A stretch of DNA of 36,260 nucleotides from an uncultured Bacteroidota bacterium (lineage in GTDB: Bacteria > Bacteroidota > Bacteroidia > Chitinophagales > Chitinophagaceae). The stretch covers positions 1 to 36,260 of the forward strand of contig CAIYTT010000127.1 of the NCBI GenBank assembly GCA_903929195.1, given 5' to 3'. The notes beneath the pieces were generated by a model, which saw nothing but the letters and a program-made list of their open reading frames with translations, was not told the origin of the DNA and ran no database searches. Made by a program: the position numbers and the translations under genes. This document shows positions 1-9,225 of this stretch, piece after piece (position 1 is the stretch's first letter; every line of letters begins with the position of its first letter).

Positions 1-397
1 GACAGATATGAATTTAGAAGTACAAATCTACAAACGCTAAACTATTACATCCTCCAAAAATTTGTGTAAGTGAGGGTATTTTTGAATAACGGTCTTGAAA
101 AATGATGTCCACTAATTTTTTAGTTATTATTTCTTTTTTTTAGCGTTTATTTTTAAGATGCATGTTTTTATAGAATGCTTTTAAAATGCATACATTTGAT
201 TTTTTACAAAGAATTTGCTTGGATTACACAAGGTTCTCTGATTTGAAGTAGTAAAAAAATTGACAAATGTATAATTGGGAAGTTTGTAGTGTGGAAAATT
301 TTCATATAATCTTTTTAGTGTTTATTAGAAGGACTGTATAGAAATAGAATACAAAATATTATATTAATATATAAAATATTTATGAGACCTAATTGCA
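1..397. other. intergenic region, no gene recognised
   Basis: AT-rich DNA with stop codons in all frames and no open frame of useful length. I see no tRNA fold, strong hairpin or repeat. It lies downstream of the minus-strand operon that ends at 398 and may hold its transcription end, but no clear stem plus T-tract is visible. Confidence 0.5.
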
Positions 398-895
398 TTA
401 CTTCTTTTTTAATTTTGATATAACAAAATTTAGTTGTTCATCAGTAAAATCTTCTTTTAATAATATCAAGCCTTGAAGATTGCTAGTATAAATTACTGCA
501 ACAACTTTTATTATTTTTATTTTATTTAATTCATTCCATTTGTAAGATGCTTCAAAATTGTAACCCTTTGTTTTAAGTCCTTCATCACTAAATTCATATT
601 CTATTTCGTGCTGTAATTTAATATTAGATGTATATATTTTTTTTGCTGATTGTATTATTTTATACCTTACATAAAATAGAAAAAACAAGAATAATATACC
701 TGTGCCGATATTCGTATAAACATCGCCACCAATATAAAAAAGAGTAATACCGAAAATCTTAAAAATGCCAATAAAAATATGCAAAATACCAATAATAAAA
801 AGTATTATATAGACAGGTTGTTTATTGAAACTGGCTAAATAAAATTTTTCTAAGTCCTTTTGTTGTCGGGTTGTTTTTATAATAAAAGTATCCAT
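398..895 (-). CDS. YcxB-like membrane protein (copy 1)
   Basis: This is a 165-residue protein with the layout of the YcxB-like family. A short polar N-terminus (about 1-26) is followed by two membrane helices (about 27-49 and 62-79). A C-terminal soluble beta-rich domain (about 85-165) carries the family pattern of a YEFSDEGL segment, a YKWNELNKIK segment and a final predicted helix. The family has no established biochemical role. The start is the ATG at 893-895, which gives the same N-terminal pattern as its neighbour (M-x-x-F-x-I-K). It is the last gene of a minus-strand run: only 4 bases separate it from the paralogue upstream, so the two are very probably co-transcribed and arose by tandem duplication. 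Function in this organism is unknown. Confidence 0.8.
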   Translation of the reverse strand: MDTFIIKTTRQQKDLEKFYLASFNKQPVYIILFIIGILHIFIGIFKIFGITLFYIGGDVYTNIGTGILFLFFLFYVRYKIIQSAKKIYTSNIKLQHEIEYEFSDEGLKTKGYNFEASYKWNELNKIKIIKVVAVIYTSNLQGLILLKEDFTDEQLNFVISKLKKK

Positions 896-899
896 GTAA

Positions 900-1397
900 T
901 TATTTTGATTTTATCTTAGATTTTAGAAAAGCTATTTGAGTCTCTGTAAAAAGTTGTTTTGGAATTAACAATGCTTCTAAATTGGCAACATAAATAATTA
1001 TCATTTTTTTTGTAATTTTCAGTTTAGGCAACTCACTCCATTTGTATTTTGCAATTACATTATAACCTTTATAGGCTAATTCATCATCATTAAATGTATA
1101 AATTATTTCTCTTTGTATTTTAATATTACTCTTATAGAATTTCCTTGCTCTCCATTTTACAAAATACAAAAACAGCAATATAAATACCATAAATAGCCCC
1201 CCTGAAAATAAAAACGGGTTATTGTCGTTGGGGGATGAATAAAGTTCCTTATTAAATATAGTAATAATACCGAATAAAAGATTGTAAATACCACAAAAAA
1301 ACAGAATAATATAAAGTGGATTTTTTACAGTTCTATTGTAATAAAAATCCACTATATCTTTTTGGGTCAAAGTTGCTTTTATGGTAAATTCTTCCAT
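900..1397 (-). CDS. YcxB-like membrane protein (copy 2)
   Basis: This is a tandem paralogue of the gene at 398-895, 165 residues from the ATG at 1395-1397. A TTG further upstream (1404-1406) also reads in frame, but the ATG gives an N-terminus (MEEFTIKATL) that aligns with copy 1 (MDTFIIKTTR), so I prefer it. Two hydrophobic segments (about 26-48 and 62-81) are followed by a soluble domain containing YTFNDDELAYKGYN and YKWSELPKLK, parallel to copy 1. The loop between the helices is longer and polar (SSPNDNN). The stop of the radical SAM gene lies 12 bases upstream, so all three genes probably form one transcript. The role is unknown; retention of two diverged copies hints at distinct or heteromeric functions. 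Confidence 0.8.
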   Translation of the reverse strand: MEEFTIKATLTQKDIVDFYYNRTVKNPLYIILFFCGIYNLLFGIITIFNKELYSSPNDNNPFLFSGGLFMVFILLFLYFVKWRARKFYKSNIKIQREIIYTFNDDELAYKGYNVIAKYKWSELPKLKITKKMIIIYVANLEALLIPKQLFTETQIAFLKSKIKSK

Positions 1398-1409
1398 TCT
1401 AATCAATAA

Positions 1410-2702
1410 TTAATGTGCAAAATCTTCATCAAAATTTTTCATTCGTTCTATTGAAGGATTAAAATACCCGAATTTTATATCCGGAAATTCATTGTATATA
1501 AGTTGCATCATTTGTTTTACACCAATAAATTCCCCTGTATCGGTCATGCCAATTTTACCAAGATACCAATCAGGGTCTATATTAAAATTTCTCCATTGTA
1601 TCATATCTAATCCCGTATCACTTATTAATTGCATTAAGGCTTCTACTTCGTCAATATTATCGGTCATTCCCGGAAAAACAAAATAATTTATAGATGCCCA
1701 CCCACCGTGTTCTTTTACAACTTTTATACTATTTACAACATCATCAAACGAATAATTATTAGGTTGATAATACTTTGTATAAATATCAGGTCGGGCTGAG
1801 TTTAGGCTTACTCTTATACTATTTAGTCCTGCTTCCATTAAGCGTTTAACTGCAACCGGGTTACTGCCGTTCGTATTTATATTAATACTTCCTTTTTGTG
1901 TATGTTTTCTAATTTCTATTATTGCTTCTTCTATTGTTTCCCACATCAGTAAGGGTTCGCCTTCGCAGCCCTGTCCAAAACTTACAACCGGATAAGGTGC
2001 TGTCTCTAAATGGGGTACTGTAAATTCTACAATTTCGGCAGCAGTGGGCATAAACTGTAAACGGTCTTGTGTAGAACCAATAGCCTCTGTTTCGGGCTGA
2101 AAAGAAATACAACCTATACAATTGGCATTACAAGCCGGAGAGCTTGGAATAGGACATTCCCACCTGCCCATAAAATAATTACGAGCAGCAGGGCATTGAT
2201 AAGTTAAAGCACAATTTTCTGCTAAATGTTTCACTAACCTATTATGAGGATATGCAGTAAGAAAATGATCTATCCCGTGTTTTATTTTAGTATCATCGAA
2301 ACCCGCACATTCTTGCCTTATATCTTCATCTATTCTTATTGCAGCAACATAAAATTTATTTTTATACCACCCTGCTGCAGTATAGCAAAATAAAGGTAAA
2401 ATAGGGGCTTCCGGTTCTGATTCGTAAGCTGCTAAAAATAAACCTGTATGTGCAGGTGGTATAAAAGCAGCAACTGCCCAGCCTTTATCGCAAATTCTCA
2501 TTTGTAATGTTTCCACATCAATACCAATTCCTTTGCGTGCCGGTAGTTCGTATAAAGAACCGCCTTCGGGCAACTCTATCCAATCCTCTTCGGGTATTGG
2601 CATTGCTTCCCACCCTGTTCTGCCAACACTGTATAAACTAGTATCTTCAAAAATATTTCCTTTACCGTCAGAATATAATAAAAATGGACTTCCTGCTAAC
2701 AT
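1410..2702 (-). CDS. radical SAM protein
   Basis: This is a 430-residue radical SAM enzyme. The canonical CxxxCxxC cluster motif is at C191-C195-C198 (ACNANCIGC) and should hold the [4Fe-4S] cluster that cleaves S-adenosylmethionine. A GQGCEGEP segment near 243-250 matches the SAM-binding GGEP-type motif, and NINTNG plus RVSLNSARPDIY follow as expected for the TIM-barrel core. About 185 residues precede the core. They contain C164, C170 and C183, which could hold an additional metal or cluster, though this is not shown. No C-terminal SPASM-like cysteine cluster is present. The start is the ATG at 2700-2702. The gene heads a minus-strand run with two YcxB-like membrane genes. The substrate cannot be inferred; the long N-terminal extension is typical of uncharacterised Bacteroidota members. 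Confidence 0.85.
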   Translation of the reverse strand: MLAGSPFLLYSDGKGNIFEDTSLYSVGRTGWEAMPIPEEDWIELPEGGSLYELPARKGIGIDVETLQMRICDKGWAVAAFIPPAHTGLFLAAYESEPEAPILPLFCYTAAGWYKNKFYVAAIRIDEDIRQECAGFDDTKIKHGIDHFLTAYPHNRLVKHLAENCALTYQCPAARNYFMGRWECPIPSSPACNANCIGCISFQPETEAIGSTQDRLQFMPTAAEIVEFTVPHLETAPYPVVSFGQGCEGEPLLMWETIEEAIIEIRKHTQKGSININTNGSNPVAVKRLMEAGLNSIRVSLNSARPDIYTKYYQPNNYSFDDVVNSIKVVKEHGGWASINYFVFPGMTDNIDEVEALMQLISDTGLDMIQWRNFNIDPDWYLGKIGMTDTGEFIGVKQMMQLIYNEFPDIKFGYFNPSIERMKNFDEDFAH

Positions 2703-2870
2703 AATTATATTAATAAAAATGTAAAAATAGTAAATAAAGGCTTTAGGTATAAATATATATTATCTATATTAGAAAATCAAAAATAAATATTTTATCAAAA
2801 TAAATAATACCTTAGTTTGATAATTATAATAATTACACGATTAAAATAATTACTCGCAAAAAAATATTTT

Positions 2871-5051
2871 ATGATTCGATTTTTCTTAATTGCAAGTTTT
2901 TGTATTTTTTTTATTACAAATACAACTAATGCTCAATTATATAATAAAAGCTATAAAATTGATGGGTACGGCATAACAAGTACAGTTAGTAAAAAATTGA
3001 CTGACGGTAATATATTAGAAGTGGGTATTAAATCGCCTACTACACAGGATTATGCCCTATTTGCTATTAAATTAAACCCAATAAATGGAGATACAATTTG
3101 GTCTAAATCTATAAACAAATCTCATTATATTTTTTCTAATATCTGTGCAGATGAGCTTACAAATGGAGATATAATTATTGTAGCTAACATTAAAGATTCT
3201 ATAAGTACAATTGATACGCCCAAAGTTGCTATCGTTAGCTTAAATAATGCAGGCAATCTTAATTGGAGTAAAATTTATTTTTACCCAACAAATTACCCAA
3301 GATTTAGGCAACCTGTTGTAAAAAAAACAGCTCATAACAATTTTATATTTTGTAGTACTTCCGAAGATACCTCAGGTTTACATATTATAAAAATGAATAG
3401 TTCAGGAGACACTTTGTTTTCAAAAGCTGTATTGTTTGACAGCTTATTTGTTACAGGTGGCTTGTTAATTTCTGATATTATGGAAGTTAATAATGGCTAT
3501 GTTTTCACAGGCAGCGCAGAATATAGTGCCGACCAAACCCATTTTATACTCTTTAAAACAGATACTTTTGGCACAATTCAATGGACAAAATCAACTTATT
3601 TTAGTTTATTATTGGGTTTTGATGCAGGCTATGGCGTAACCGGATTACAACTACTGCAATCTCCAGACTCTAATATTATTGTAGGTATAAATTCTTTTGC
3701 AGGATTAATGAAGGTTTCCCCTTCCGGAGATTTAATATGGTTAAAATTAGTAAATGACACCTCTACAAGAACCTCGGCTCCGTTACTTAGTTCTTTTACA
3801 GTAGCAAATGATGGAGGTTTCTATATTTCAGGAGTAACCGATTTTGTTTCAACAACTAGCATGACTATTGCTGACGGCAAACAATTTATTGTAAAATTAG
3901 ATTCATCTGCATCTATTATATGGAGTAAAAAATATAAGTTTGAAAAAAATTATAACAATTGTAATTTTATAACACAGTTGCCGTCCGGCGATTTATTAAC
4001 TACTGGTACAATGCTTGATACTATAACAAATTCCAATATTGGCAATTCTAAAATATATTTAATGCGGTTAGACTCTAATGGAATAAGTTCGGGCATTAGC
4101 TGTGGTTTAGATACTTCATTTGCTATTTACCCATCTACATTGCCTATTATTTTATATAACAAACATTACCATGAATTTAATGGTTATGGTATGGCTGCAA
4201 TTAGTTTAAATCAGCGAAATGAAACAATTTCGGAATCGAATGTCCCTGTTGTGTTATCTGTATCCATTTTTGATTTCCCTAGTTCCACTATTTGTCAAGG
4301 CAACTTAGTAACTTTTAATGCTGAGTTTTCTAATGGCGGTACTACACCTGTTTTTAATTTTTTAGTAAATGGCGTATCCGTACAATCAGGAGCAAGTAAT
4401 ATTTATCAAACATATTCGTTAGTTTTCCCTGATACGGTACAGTGTTTTATTACAAGCAATGTATTATGTATTATTTCAGATACTGGGTATAGTAATAAAA
4501 TAATACCGCCTATTTACCCTACAGCATCACCTTCAGTAACAATATCAGCAAGCCCAAGTGGTGTTATTACTCCTGGTACATCAGTTACATTTACGGCAAC
4601 AACAACAAATGCAGGACCCACACCGAATTATTTATGGAAAAAGAACGGGATAGGCATTACTTCATTCCCCACCTATTCAAGTTCAACCTTAGTTAATGGC
4701 GATATTATAACTTGCGATGTTACGAATAGTAATCTTTGTAGTTCGATACCAACAGGAACAAGCAATCAGATTACAATAGTTACTACTTTAGCAGGCATAA
4801 ACAAATATGAAACAAATAAATTATCTTCAATTCAACCCAATCCTGCTAAAAATGAAATAACAATTAATAGTAACGTAAACAATACAATACTTTTAAATAT
4901 TTTAGATATTTATGGCAGAATAGTACTTTCAGAAAAAATAAATTCCAAAACAGAAAAAATAAATATTTCAAATCTGCATGAAGGATTATATTTTGTAGAG
5001 TTGCTATCGGGTAACTACAAAGAAATCACTAAACTAATAATTGAAAAATAA
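2871..5051 (+). CDS. secreted T9SS-sorted beta-propeller/PKD-like protein
   Basis: This is a 726-residue exported protein. An N-terminal signal peptide (about 1-21, ending TTNAQ) is followed by repeated strands of the type 'GDTIWSK', 'GNLNWSKIY', 'GTIQWTKS' and 'ASIIWSKKY', which suggest a PQQ/beta-propeller-like surface domain (about 25-450). Two PKD/Ig-like repeats follow (about 460-545 and 550-635); the second has the familiar pattern of Bacteroidota adhesin-like proteins (SASPSG, LWKKNG, NGDIITC). The C-terminal 80 or so residues are a T9SS type A sorting domain: a PNPAKNE box, then GRIVLSE, LHEGLYFVEL and a basic end. The protein is therefore expected to cross the outer membrane through the type IX system and be anchored or released at the surface. 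A specific function, such as adhesion, is only a guess. Confidence 0.85.
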   Translation: MIRFFLIASFCIFFITNTTNAQLYNKSYKIDGYGITSTVSKKLTDGNILEVGIKSPTTQDYALFAIKLNPINGDTIWSKSINKSHYIFSNICADELTNGDIIIVANIKDSISTIDTPKVAIVSLNNAGNLNWSKIYFYPTNYPRFRQPVVKKTAHNNFIFCSTSEDTSGLHIIKMNSSGDTLFSKAVLFDSLFVTGGLLISDIMEVNNGYVFTGSAEYSADQTHFILFKTDTFGTIQWTKSTYFSLLLGFDAGYGVTGLQLLQSPDSNIIVGINSFAGLMKVSPSGDLIWLKLVNDTSTRTSAPLLSSFTVANDGGFYISGVTDFVSTTSMTIADGKQFIVKLDSSASIIWSKKYKFEKNYNNCNFITQLPSGDLLTTGTMLDTITNSNIGNSKIYLMRLDSNGISSGISCGLDTSFAIYPSTLPIILYNKHYHEFNGYGMAAISLNQRNETISESNVPVVLSVSIFDFPSSTICQGNLVTFNAEFSNGGTTPVFNFLVNGVSVQSGASNIYQTYSLVFPDTVQCFITSNVLCIISDTGYSNKIIPPIYPTASPSVTISASPSGVITPGTSVTFTATTTNAGPTPNYLWKKNGIGITSFPTYSSSTLVNGDIITCDVTNSNLCSSIPTGTSNQITIVTTLAGINKYETNKLSSIQPNPAKNEITINSNVNNTILLNILDIYGRIVLSEKINSKTEKINISNLHEGLYFVELLSGNYKEITKLIIEK

Positions 5052-5101
5052 ATAAATATTTTTTTTATAAAGTTTCAATATAATTTATACGTTAGAATAA
5101 T

Positions 5102-5139
5102 ATCTAAATTCTTCTTTCTGTAGTGGAAGTAATTTAGAT
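5102..5139 (+). terminator. 13-bp stem-loop between the T9SS gene and mgtA
   Basis: ATCTAAATT at 5102-5110 pairs with AATTTAGAT at 5131-5139, and CTTC (5111-5114) pairs with GAAG (5126-5129). This gives a 13-bp stem with one bulged T (5130) and an 11-nt loop. It lies 50 bases after the upstream stop and about 240 bases before mgtA. It could end the upstream transcript or be a leader structure of mgtA. The T-tract after it is weak, so the role is open. Confidence 0.45.
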
Positions 5140-5375
5140 GTTAATTTATTTAATTCCGTTGAAAACAAAAGTGGTTCATTGTTTTCGCATCTAAAATTTC
5201 ATTCTGAATTACCGTCCATTTTCTTACAAAATACTTGTAAAATATCCTACCAATATAACATAAAAGGTAGTATATAACTTAATACAATATTCCAACCAAA
5301 ATTAAGAAGTATATTTATGCCCAATTCGCTTTTTGTAATAACCAACATCCTCCCTTTAATTCTAATTATTATAAA
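5140..5375 (+). other. long leader region before mgtA
   Basis: There are 236 non-coding bases ahead of mgtA. Magnesium ATPase genes often carry regulatory leaders, but I recognise no M-box or other known riboswitch here, and no clear TAnnTTTG promoter element. The distance alone makes a regulated untranslated leader possible. Confidence 0.3.
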
Positions 5376-8099
5376 ATGAAAACAAATAAGACTGTAGAAC
5401 AATCAAAAAACAAAAAAACATTTTATAAATCGGGTAAAAACATATTTAATGAAGCTGCTGCCGATAAATTACGGATTGTTTCTGCAAATGACAATGAATT
5501 CTTTTTAGATATGCTTGAAAGTAATGCTAATGGCATTACAGATATGCAATTAAAACAAAAGCTGGAAAAATTTGGACTAAATGAAATCCAACACGAAAAA
5601 GCAGCGGCTTGGTATATGCAGCTTTTAGAAGCTTTTTTAAATCCTTTTATTGCGGTTCTTATTATCCTTGCTATTATTTCGTTTGTAATGGATGTTGTAT
5701 TAGCTCCCGCTGGTCAAGCTGATTACAAAACAGTTATAGTAGTAAGTACCATGGTAATGCTAAGTTCTTTATTGCGTTTTTGGCAAGAGTTTACAAGCAA
5801 TAAAGCTGCCGAACAATTAAAAGGTATGGTAAAAACTACTGCAACCGTTTTAAGGCAGGTTGGTTTACGAATATCAATGAAAAAAGAAATTGATATTAAA
5901 GAAATTGTTCCCGGTGATATTATTTTATTAAGTGCAGGCGATATGATACCTGCAGATTGCAGAATACTACAATCAAAAGATTTATTTGTAAGCCAGTCTA
6001 TACTAACAGGCGAATCGTTGCCGGTAGAAAAACGGGAACCTAAAATTATTGATGCTGTAAAAAAATCGCCTCTGGAATTAGATAATATTTGTTTCATGGG
6101 TACAAATGTGGTAAGTGGCACTGCTACTGCTATTGCCGTTACTACAGGAAATGAAACTTATTTTGGCTCAATTGGTAAATCAATATTAGGAAAACGAGTA
6201 GAAACAAGTTTTGATAAAGGTGTAAATAAAGTTAGTTGGCTACTTATAAGGTTTATGCTTGTAATGGCACCTTTGGTATTTTTAATAAATGGTTTTACCA
6301 AAGGCAATTGGCTGGAAGCTCTGCTATTTGGTATTTCTATTGCAGTAGGCTTAACACCTGAAATGCTACCTATGATTGTAACTGCAAATCTGGCGAAAGG
6401 TGCAGTAAGCATGAGCAAAAGAAAAGTGATAGTGAAAAGGCTTAATGCTATTCAGAATTTAGGTGCAATGGATATTTTATGTACCGATAAAACCGGTACA
6501 CTCACAATGGATAAAATTGTGCTTACCCAACATTTAAATGTATTTGGCGACCATGACGATGAGGTATTAAAATGGGCATACTTAAACAGTTATCACCAAA
6601 CAGGATTGAAAAATTTATTGGATGTAGCCGTATTAGAACATAGTGAGTTACATAATTATATTAAAGTTGAAGAAGACTTTAAAAAAGTGGATGAAATCCC
6701 TTTCGACTTTCAGAGAAGAAGAATGAGTGTGATACTGGAAATGAAAAACGGTAAACACTTACTGATTTGTAAAGGGGCAGTGGAAGAAATGTTGGGTATT
6801 TGCAATTTCGCTTTTAATCCCGGTGAAGATAAAGAATTACATATTGAAAGTGATGCAATTGTACCAATGGATGAGGAGATGAGACAGATTGTATTAAAAA
6901 CATCTCGTAAACTGAACGAAGACGGATTAAGAGTACTATTAGTTGCAATTAAAGAATATGACGAAAGACCATTAACCTATACAATTGCCGATGAAAGTAA
7001 CTTAGCACTAACCGGTTTCATAGGCTTTTTAGACCCCGCAAAACCATCAGCAAAACCGGCAATTGAAGAATTGCAGAAGTTAGGCGTTTTTATAAAAGTA
7101 TTGACCGGTGATAATGAAATTGTAACTAAGAAGATTTGCAAAGATATAGGCATACCTGTAAATAATATTTTATTAGGTAACGACCTCGAGAAAATGAGCG
7201 ACGAAGATTTACTTACTGAAATAGATGAAATTTCTATTATGGCTAAGCTAAGTCCGATGCAAAAAGCAAGAGTGGTGCGATTACTGCAAAGAAAAGGGCA
7301 TACAGTTGGCTTTATGGGCGATGGCATAAATGATGCCGCTGCCCTACGTGATGCTGATGTTGGAATTTCGGTAGATACTGCAGTAGATATAGCGAAAGAA
7401 AGTGCTGATATTATATTACTTGAAAAAGATTTAATGGTATTGCGAAAAGGTATTATCTATGGAAGAAGAACGTTTGGTAACATAATAAAATACATAAAAA
7501 TGACTGCCAGCAGTAATTTTGGCAATATGTTTAGTGTTATTGGTGCAAGTGCATTATTACCGTTTTTACCAATGTTACCCATACAAATACTTGTGCAGAA
7601 TTTACTATATGATATTTCACAAATTTCTATACCATGGGACTATATGGATGCAGATTTTATTGAAAAACCACAGAAATGGAATGCCGATAGTATTAGCCGT
7701 TTTATGATGTTTATTGGGCCAATAAGTTCTATTTTCGATTATATTACGTTTGCTGTAATGTTTTTTGTTTTTAAGGCAAATTCACCTGAACACCAAAATC
7801 TGTTTCAAAGTGGATGGTTTATAGAAGGTTTACTTTCACAAACACTAATAGTACACATGATACGTACTAAAAGAATACCATTTATACAATCTTGGGCGAC
7901 TGCTCCAGTTTTGGCATTAACATCTTTTATAATGATGTTGGGTATATTTATTCCTTTTTCACCATTTGCTGCAGCATTAAAAATGCAAGCATTACCGCTT
8001 GCTTATTTCCCTTGGTTATTCGGAATATTAATTTGCTATTGCTTTTTAACCCAATTTATTAAAACATGGTTTATTAAAAAATTCAATCAATGGCTTTAA
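5376..8099 (+). CDS. mgtA: magnesium-translocating P-type ATPase
   Basis: This is a 907-residue type IIIB P-type ATPase, the usual length for MgtA/MgtB, which uses ATP to import Mg2+ across the inner membrane. The order is normal: cation-ATPase N-terminal domain (about 30-100), first helix pair, actuator domain with LTGES at 210-214, and phosphorylation site DKTGT with the catalytic Asp at 371. A KGAVEE nucleotide-binding segment near 465-470, the hinge GDGIND at 648-653 and six C-terminal helices follow. TPEMLPMIV in the fourth helix is the characteristic transport-site sequence of the Mg2+ group. The ATG at 5376 gives a standard N-terminus. The last codons overlap the start of a 30-codon hydrophobic ORF, and a universal stress protein follows. 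No frameshift or missing motif was found. Confidence 0.95.
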   Translation: MKTNKTVEQSKNKKTFYKSGKNIFNEAAADKLRIVSANDNEFFLDMLESNANGITDMQLKQKLEKFGLNEIQHEKAAAWYMQLLEAFLNPFIAVLIILAIISFVMDVVLAPAGQADYKTVIVVSTMVMLSSLLRFWQEFTSNKAAEQLKGMVKTTATVLRQVGLRISMKKEIDIKEIVPGDIILLSAGDMIPADCRILQSKDLFVSQSILTGESLPVEKREPKIIDAVKKSPLELDNICFMGTNVVSGTATAIAVTTGNETYFGSIGKSILGKRVETSFDKGVNKVSWLLIRFMLVMAPLVFLINGFTKGNWLEALLFGISIAVGLTPEMLPMIVTANLAKGAVSMSKRKVIVKRLNAIQNLGAMDILCTDKTGTLTMDKIVLTQHLNVFGDHDDEVLKWAYLNSYHQTGLKNLLDVAVLEHSELHNYIKVEEDFKKVDEIPFDFQRRRMSVILEMKNGKHLLICKGAVEEMLGICNFAFNPGEDKELHIESDAIVPMDEEMRQIVLKTSRKLNEDGLRVLLVAIKEYDERPLTYTIADESNLALTGFIGFLDPAKPSAKPAIEELQKLGVFIKVLTGDNEIVTKKICKDIGIPVNNILLGNDLEKMSDEDLLTEIDEISIMAKLSPMQKARVVRLLQRKGHTVGFMGDGINDAAALRDADVGISVDTAVDIAKESADIILLEKDLMVLRKGIIYGRRTFGNIIKYIKMTASSNFGNMFSVIGASALLPFLPMLPIQILVQNLLYDISQISIPWDYMDADFIEKPQKWNADSISRFMMFIGPISSIFDYITFAVMFFVFKANSPEHQNLFQSGWFIEGLLSQTLIVHMIRTKRIPFIQSWATAPVLALTSFIMMLGIFIPFSPFAAALKMQALPLAYFPWLFGILICYCFLTQFIKTWFIKKFNQWL

Positions 8100-8182
8100 T
8101 TAAAAAGAATACACATTGGATATTAATAATCATATTATTAGCAATCACAATAACTATGATAGATTGGATAGTGCGACATTAG
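8090..8182 (+). CDS. 30-residue single-pass membrane microprotein overlapping mgtA
   Basis: The ATG at 8090-8092 lies inside the last codons of mgtA in another frame (10-nt overlap) and opens a frame of 30 codons ending at TAG 8180-8182. The product starts MALIKKNTHW, continues with about 14 almost purely hydrophobic residues (around 10-24) and ends in a short polar tail with D25, W26, R29 and H30. A lysine pair before and an Arg-His end after one helix is what a tiny inner-membrane protein looks like. The overlap suggests translational coupling to mgtA. Enterobacterial MgtR (30 residues) and MgtS (31 residues) are small hydrophobic proteins that control Mg2+ importers, so a similar role is attractive, but I see no residue-level homology. 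Chance ORFs of this size are common, so the confidence rests on the overlap and composition. Confidence 0.5.
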   Translation: MALIKKNTHWILIIILLAITITMIDWIVRH

Positions 8183-8263
8183 AAAAAATATTTTTCGTGT
8201 ATAATCAATTAGAAAATCAAAAAAAATAACTTAAAAACATAAAATTGTTTATTTTGCATCGTT

Positions 8264-9091
8264 ATGAAAAAGACATTGCTTGTTCCCGTAGATTTTACAC
8301 CTGTTTCGCATGAAGCACTTTTATTTGCTTGCGAATTATCTAAAAACCACGAAACAGAAATTGTTGCTGTACATCTGCTCGACGATAAAATTGCAGGACA
8401 ATTTAATGCCGGAAAAAATCCTGCCTTAAAAAAAATGGCAGAGCGTATGTATGAGGAAATAATGGCAAAAACAAAAAAGGATTTAGATAATTTCCTTTCC
8501 GGTTTACAAGAAATTTATGGCAATATAATACACCCGTTAATTGCACATGGTACTATTTATGAAGCTTTTAATGATGTTGCGTCTAAATATGACTCTTCGC
8601 TCATTATTATGGGTACACATGGCATTGTAGGTATGCAAAATGTTTTCGGCAGTATTGCATATAAAGTTGTCGTAAGAACACCTTACCCGTTTTTAATAGT
8701 ACAAGAAAAAGCATTTAAGCCTATCAATACTATTTATCTTGTTTTTAAAGATGTAAATCAAATGATAAATAATGCCGATGTAATAAACACTTTCACCGGC
8801 TATTTTCCCGGAAAATATATTTTCAATATTCTATCAGGAAATAATGTTATAAATACGGTAATACCCCCAAGCTTAAAAGAAATTAGCGATAGAATTACTT
8901 TAGTGCAAGAGCCATTATTGTCTAAAAATGCTATTGACTGTGCGGCAGCAGCAGGTGCTGATGCCATAGGTTTATGTATAGATGAAATGGAAAATATTAA
9001 TGGTGAAACATATGGTATTACTCAAGAAAAGATTTTAGCTAATAAGTTTAAGATACCTGTACTTTGCTTGCCGGTAAAGGCTTCTTTATAA
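8264..9091 (+). CDS. tandem universal stress protein (UspA family)
   Basis: This is a 275-residue cytoplasmic protein made of two Usp domains (about 1-148 and 150-275). Domain 1 is complete: VPVDFTPVS at the first strand and the nucleotide-binding loop GTHG...GS at 117-130, in the form G-x2-G-x8-GS that is common in Bacteroidota, so ATP binding is likely. Domain 2 is diverged and has no such loop, ending with a KFKIPVLCLPV strand. Tandem Usp proteins sense or buffer stress and energy state; the exact target is unknown. A TATTTTGC element about 10 bases before the ATG resembles the Bacteroidota -7 box with one base missing. It follows the mgtA/microprotein unit by about 80 bases and is probably transcribed separately. 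Confidence 0.88.
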   Translation: MKKTLLVPVDFTPVSHEALLFACELSKNHETEIVAVHLLDDKIAGQFNAGKNPALKKMAERMYEEIMAKTKKDLDNFLSGLQEIYGNIIHPLIAHGTIYEAFNDVASKYDSSLIIMGTHGIVGMQNVFGSIAYKVVVRTPYPFLIVQEKAFKPINTIYLVFKDVNQMINNADVINTFTGYFPGKYIFNILSGNNVINTVIPPSLKEISDRITLVQEPLLSKNAIDCAAAAGADAIGLCIDEMENINGETYGITQEKILANKFKIPVLCLPVKASL

Positions 9092-9225
9092 ATAACATTA
9101 ATACATATAAGAATACAATACTTACTTTTTAAGTAAGATTGAAGGTGTAGTATTATTTCATTATTATTTCTTAAAATTTAGTGAATTGTTTTTTATATTT
9201 ACCTAATATTGCAAAAAAAAGCTCC

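Noticed and set aside
241-285. TTGACA and TATAAT-like sequences suggesting a sigma70-type promoter
   Set aside because: The spacing is wrong, no gene follows on that strand, and Bacteroidota promoters use a different consensus.
1909-2121. 70-codon frame inside the radical SAM gene
   Set aside because: Overlaps the well-supported gene in another frame and has no family resemblance.
5723-7327. Several minus-strand frames opposite mgtA
   Set aside because: They are antisense shadows of a conserved ATPase; the composition mirrors its codon usage.
2769-8220. Shared 16-mer TTAGAAAATCAAAAA-type sequence near 2769 and 8204
   Set aside because: Low-complexity A-rich sequence, two copies only, no structural or positional link; probably chance.
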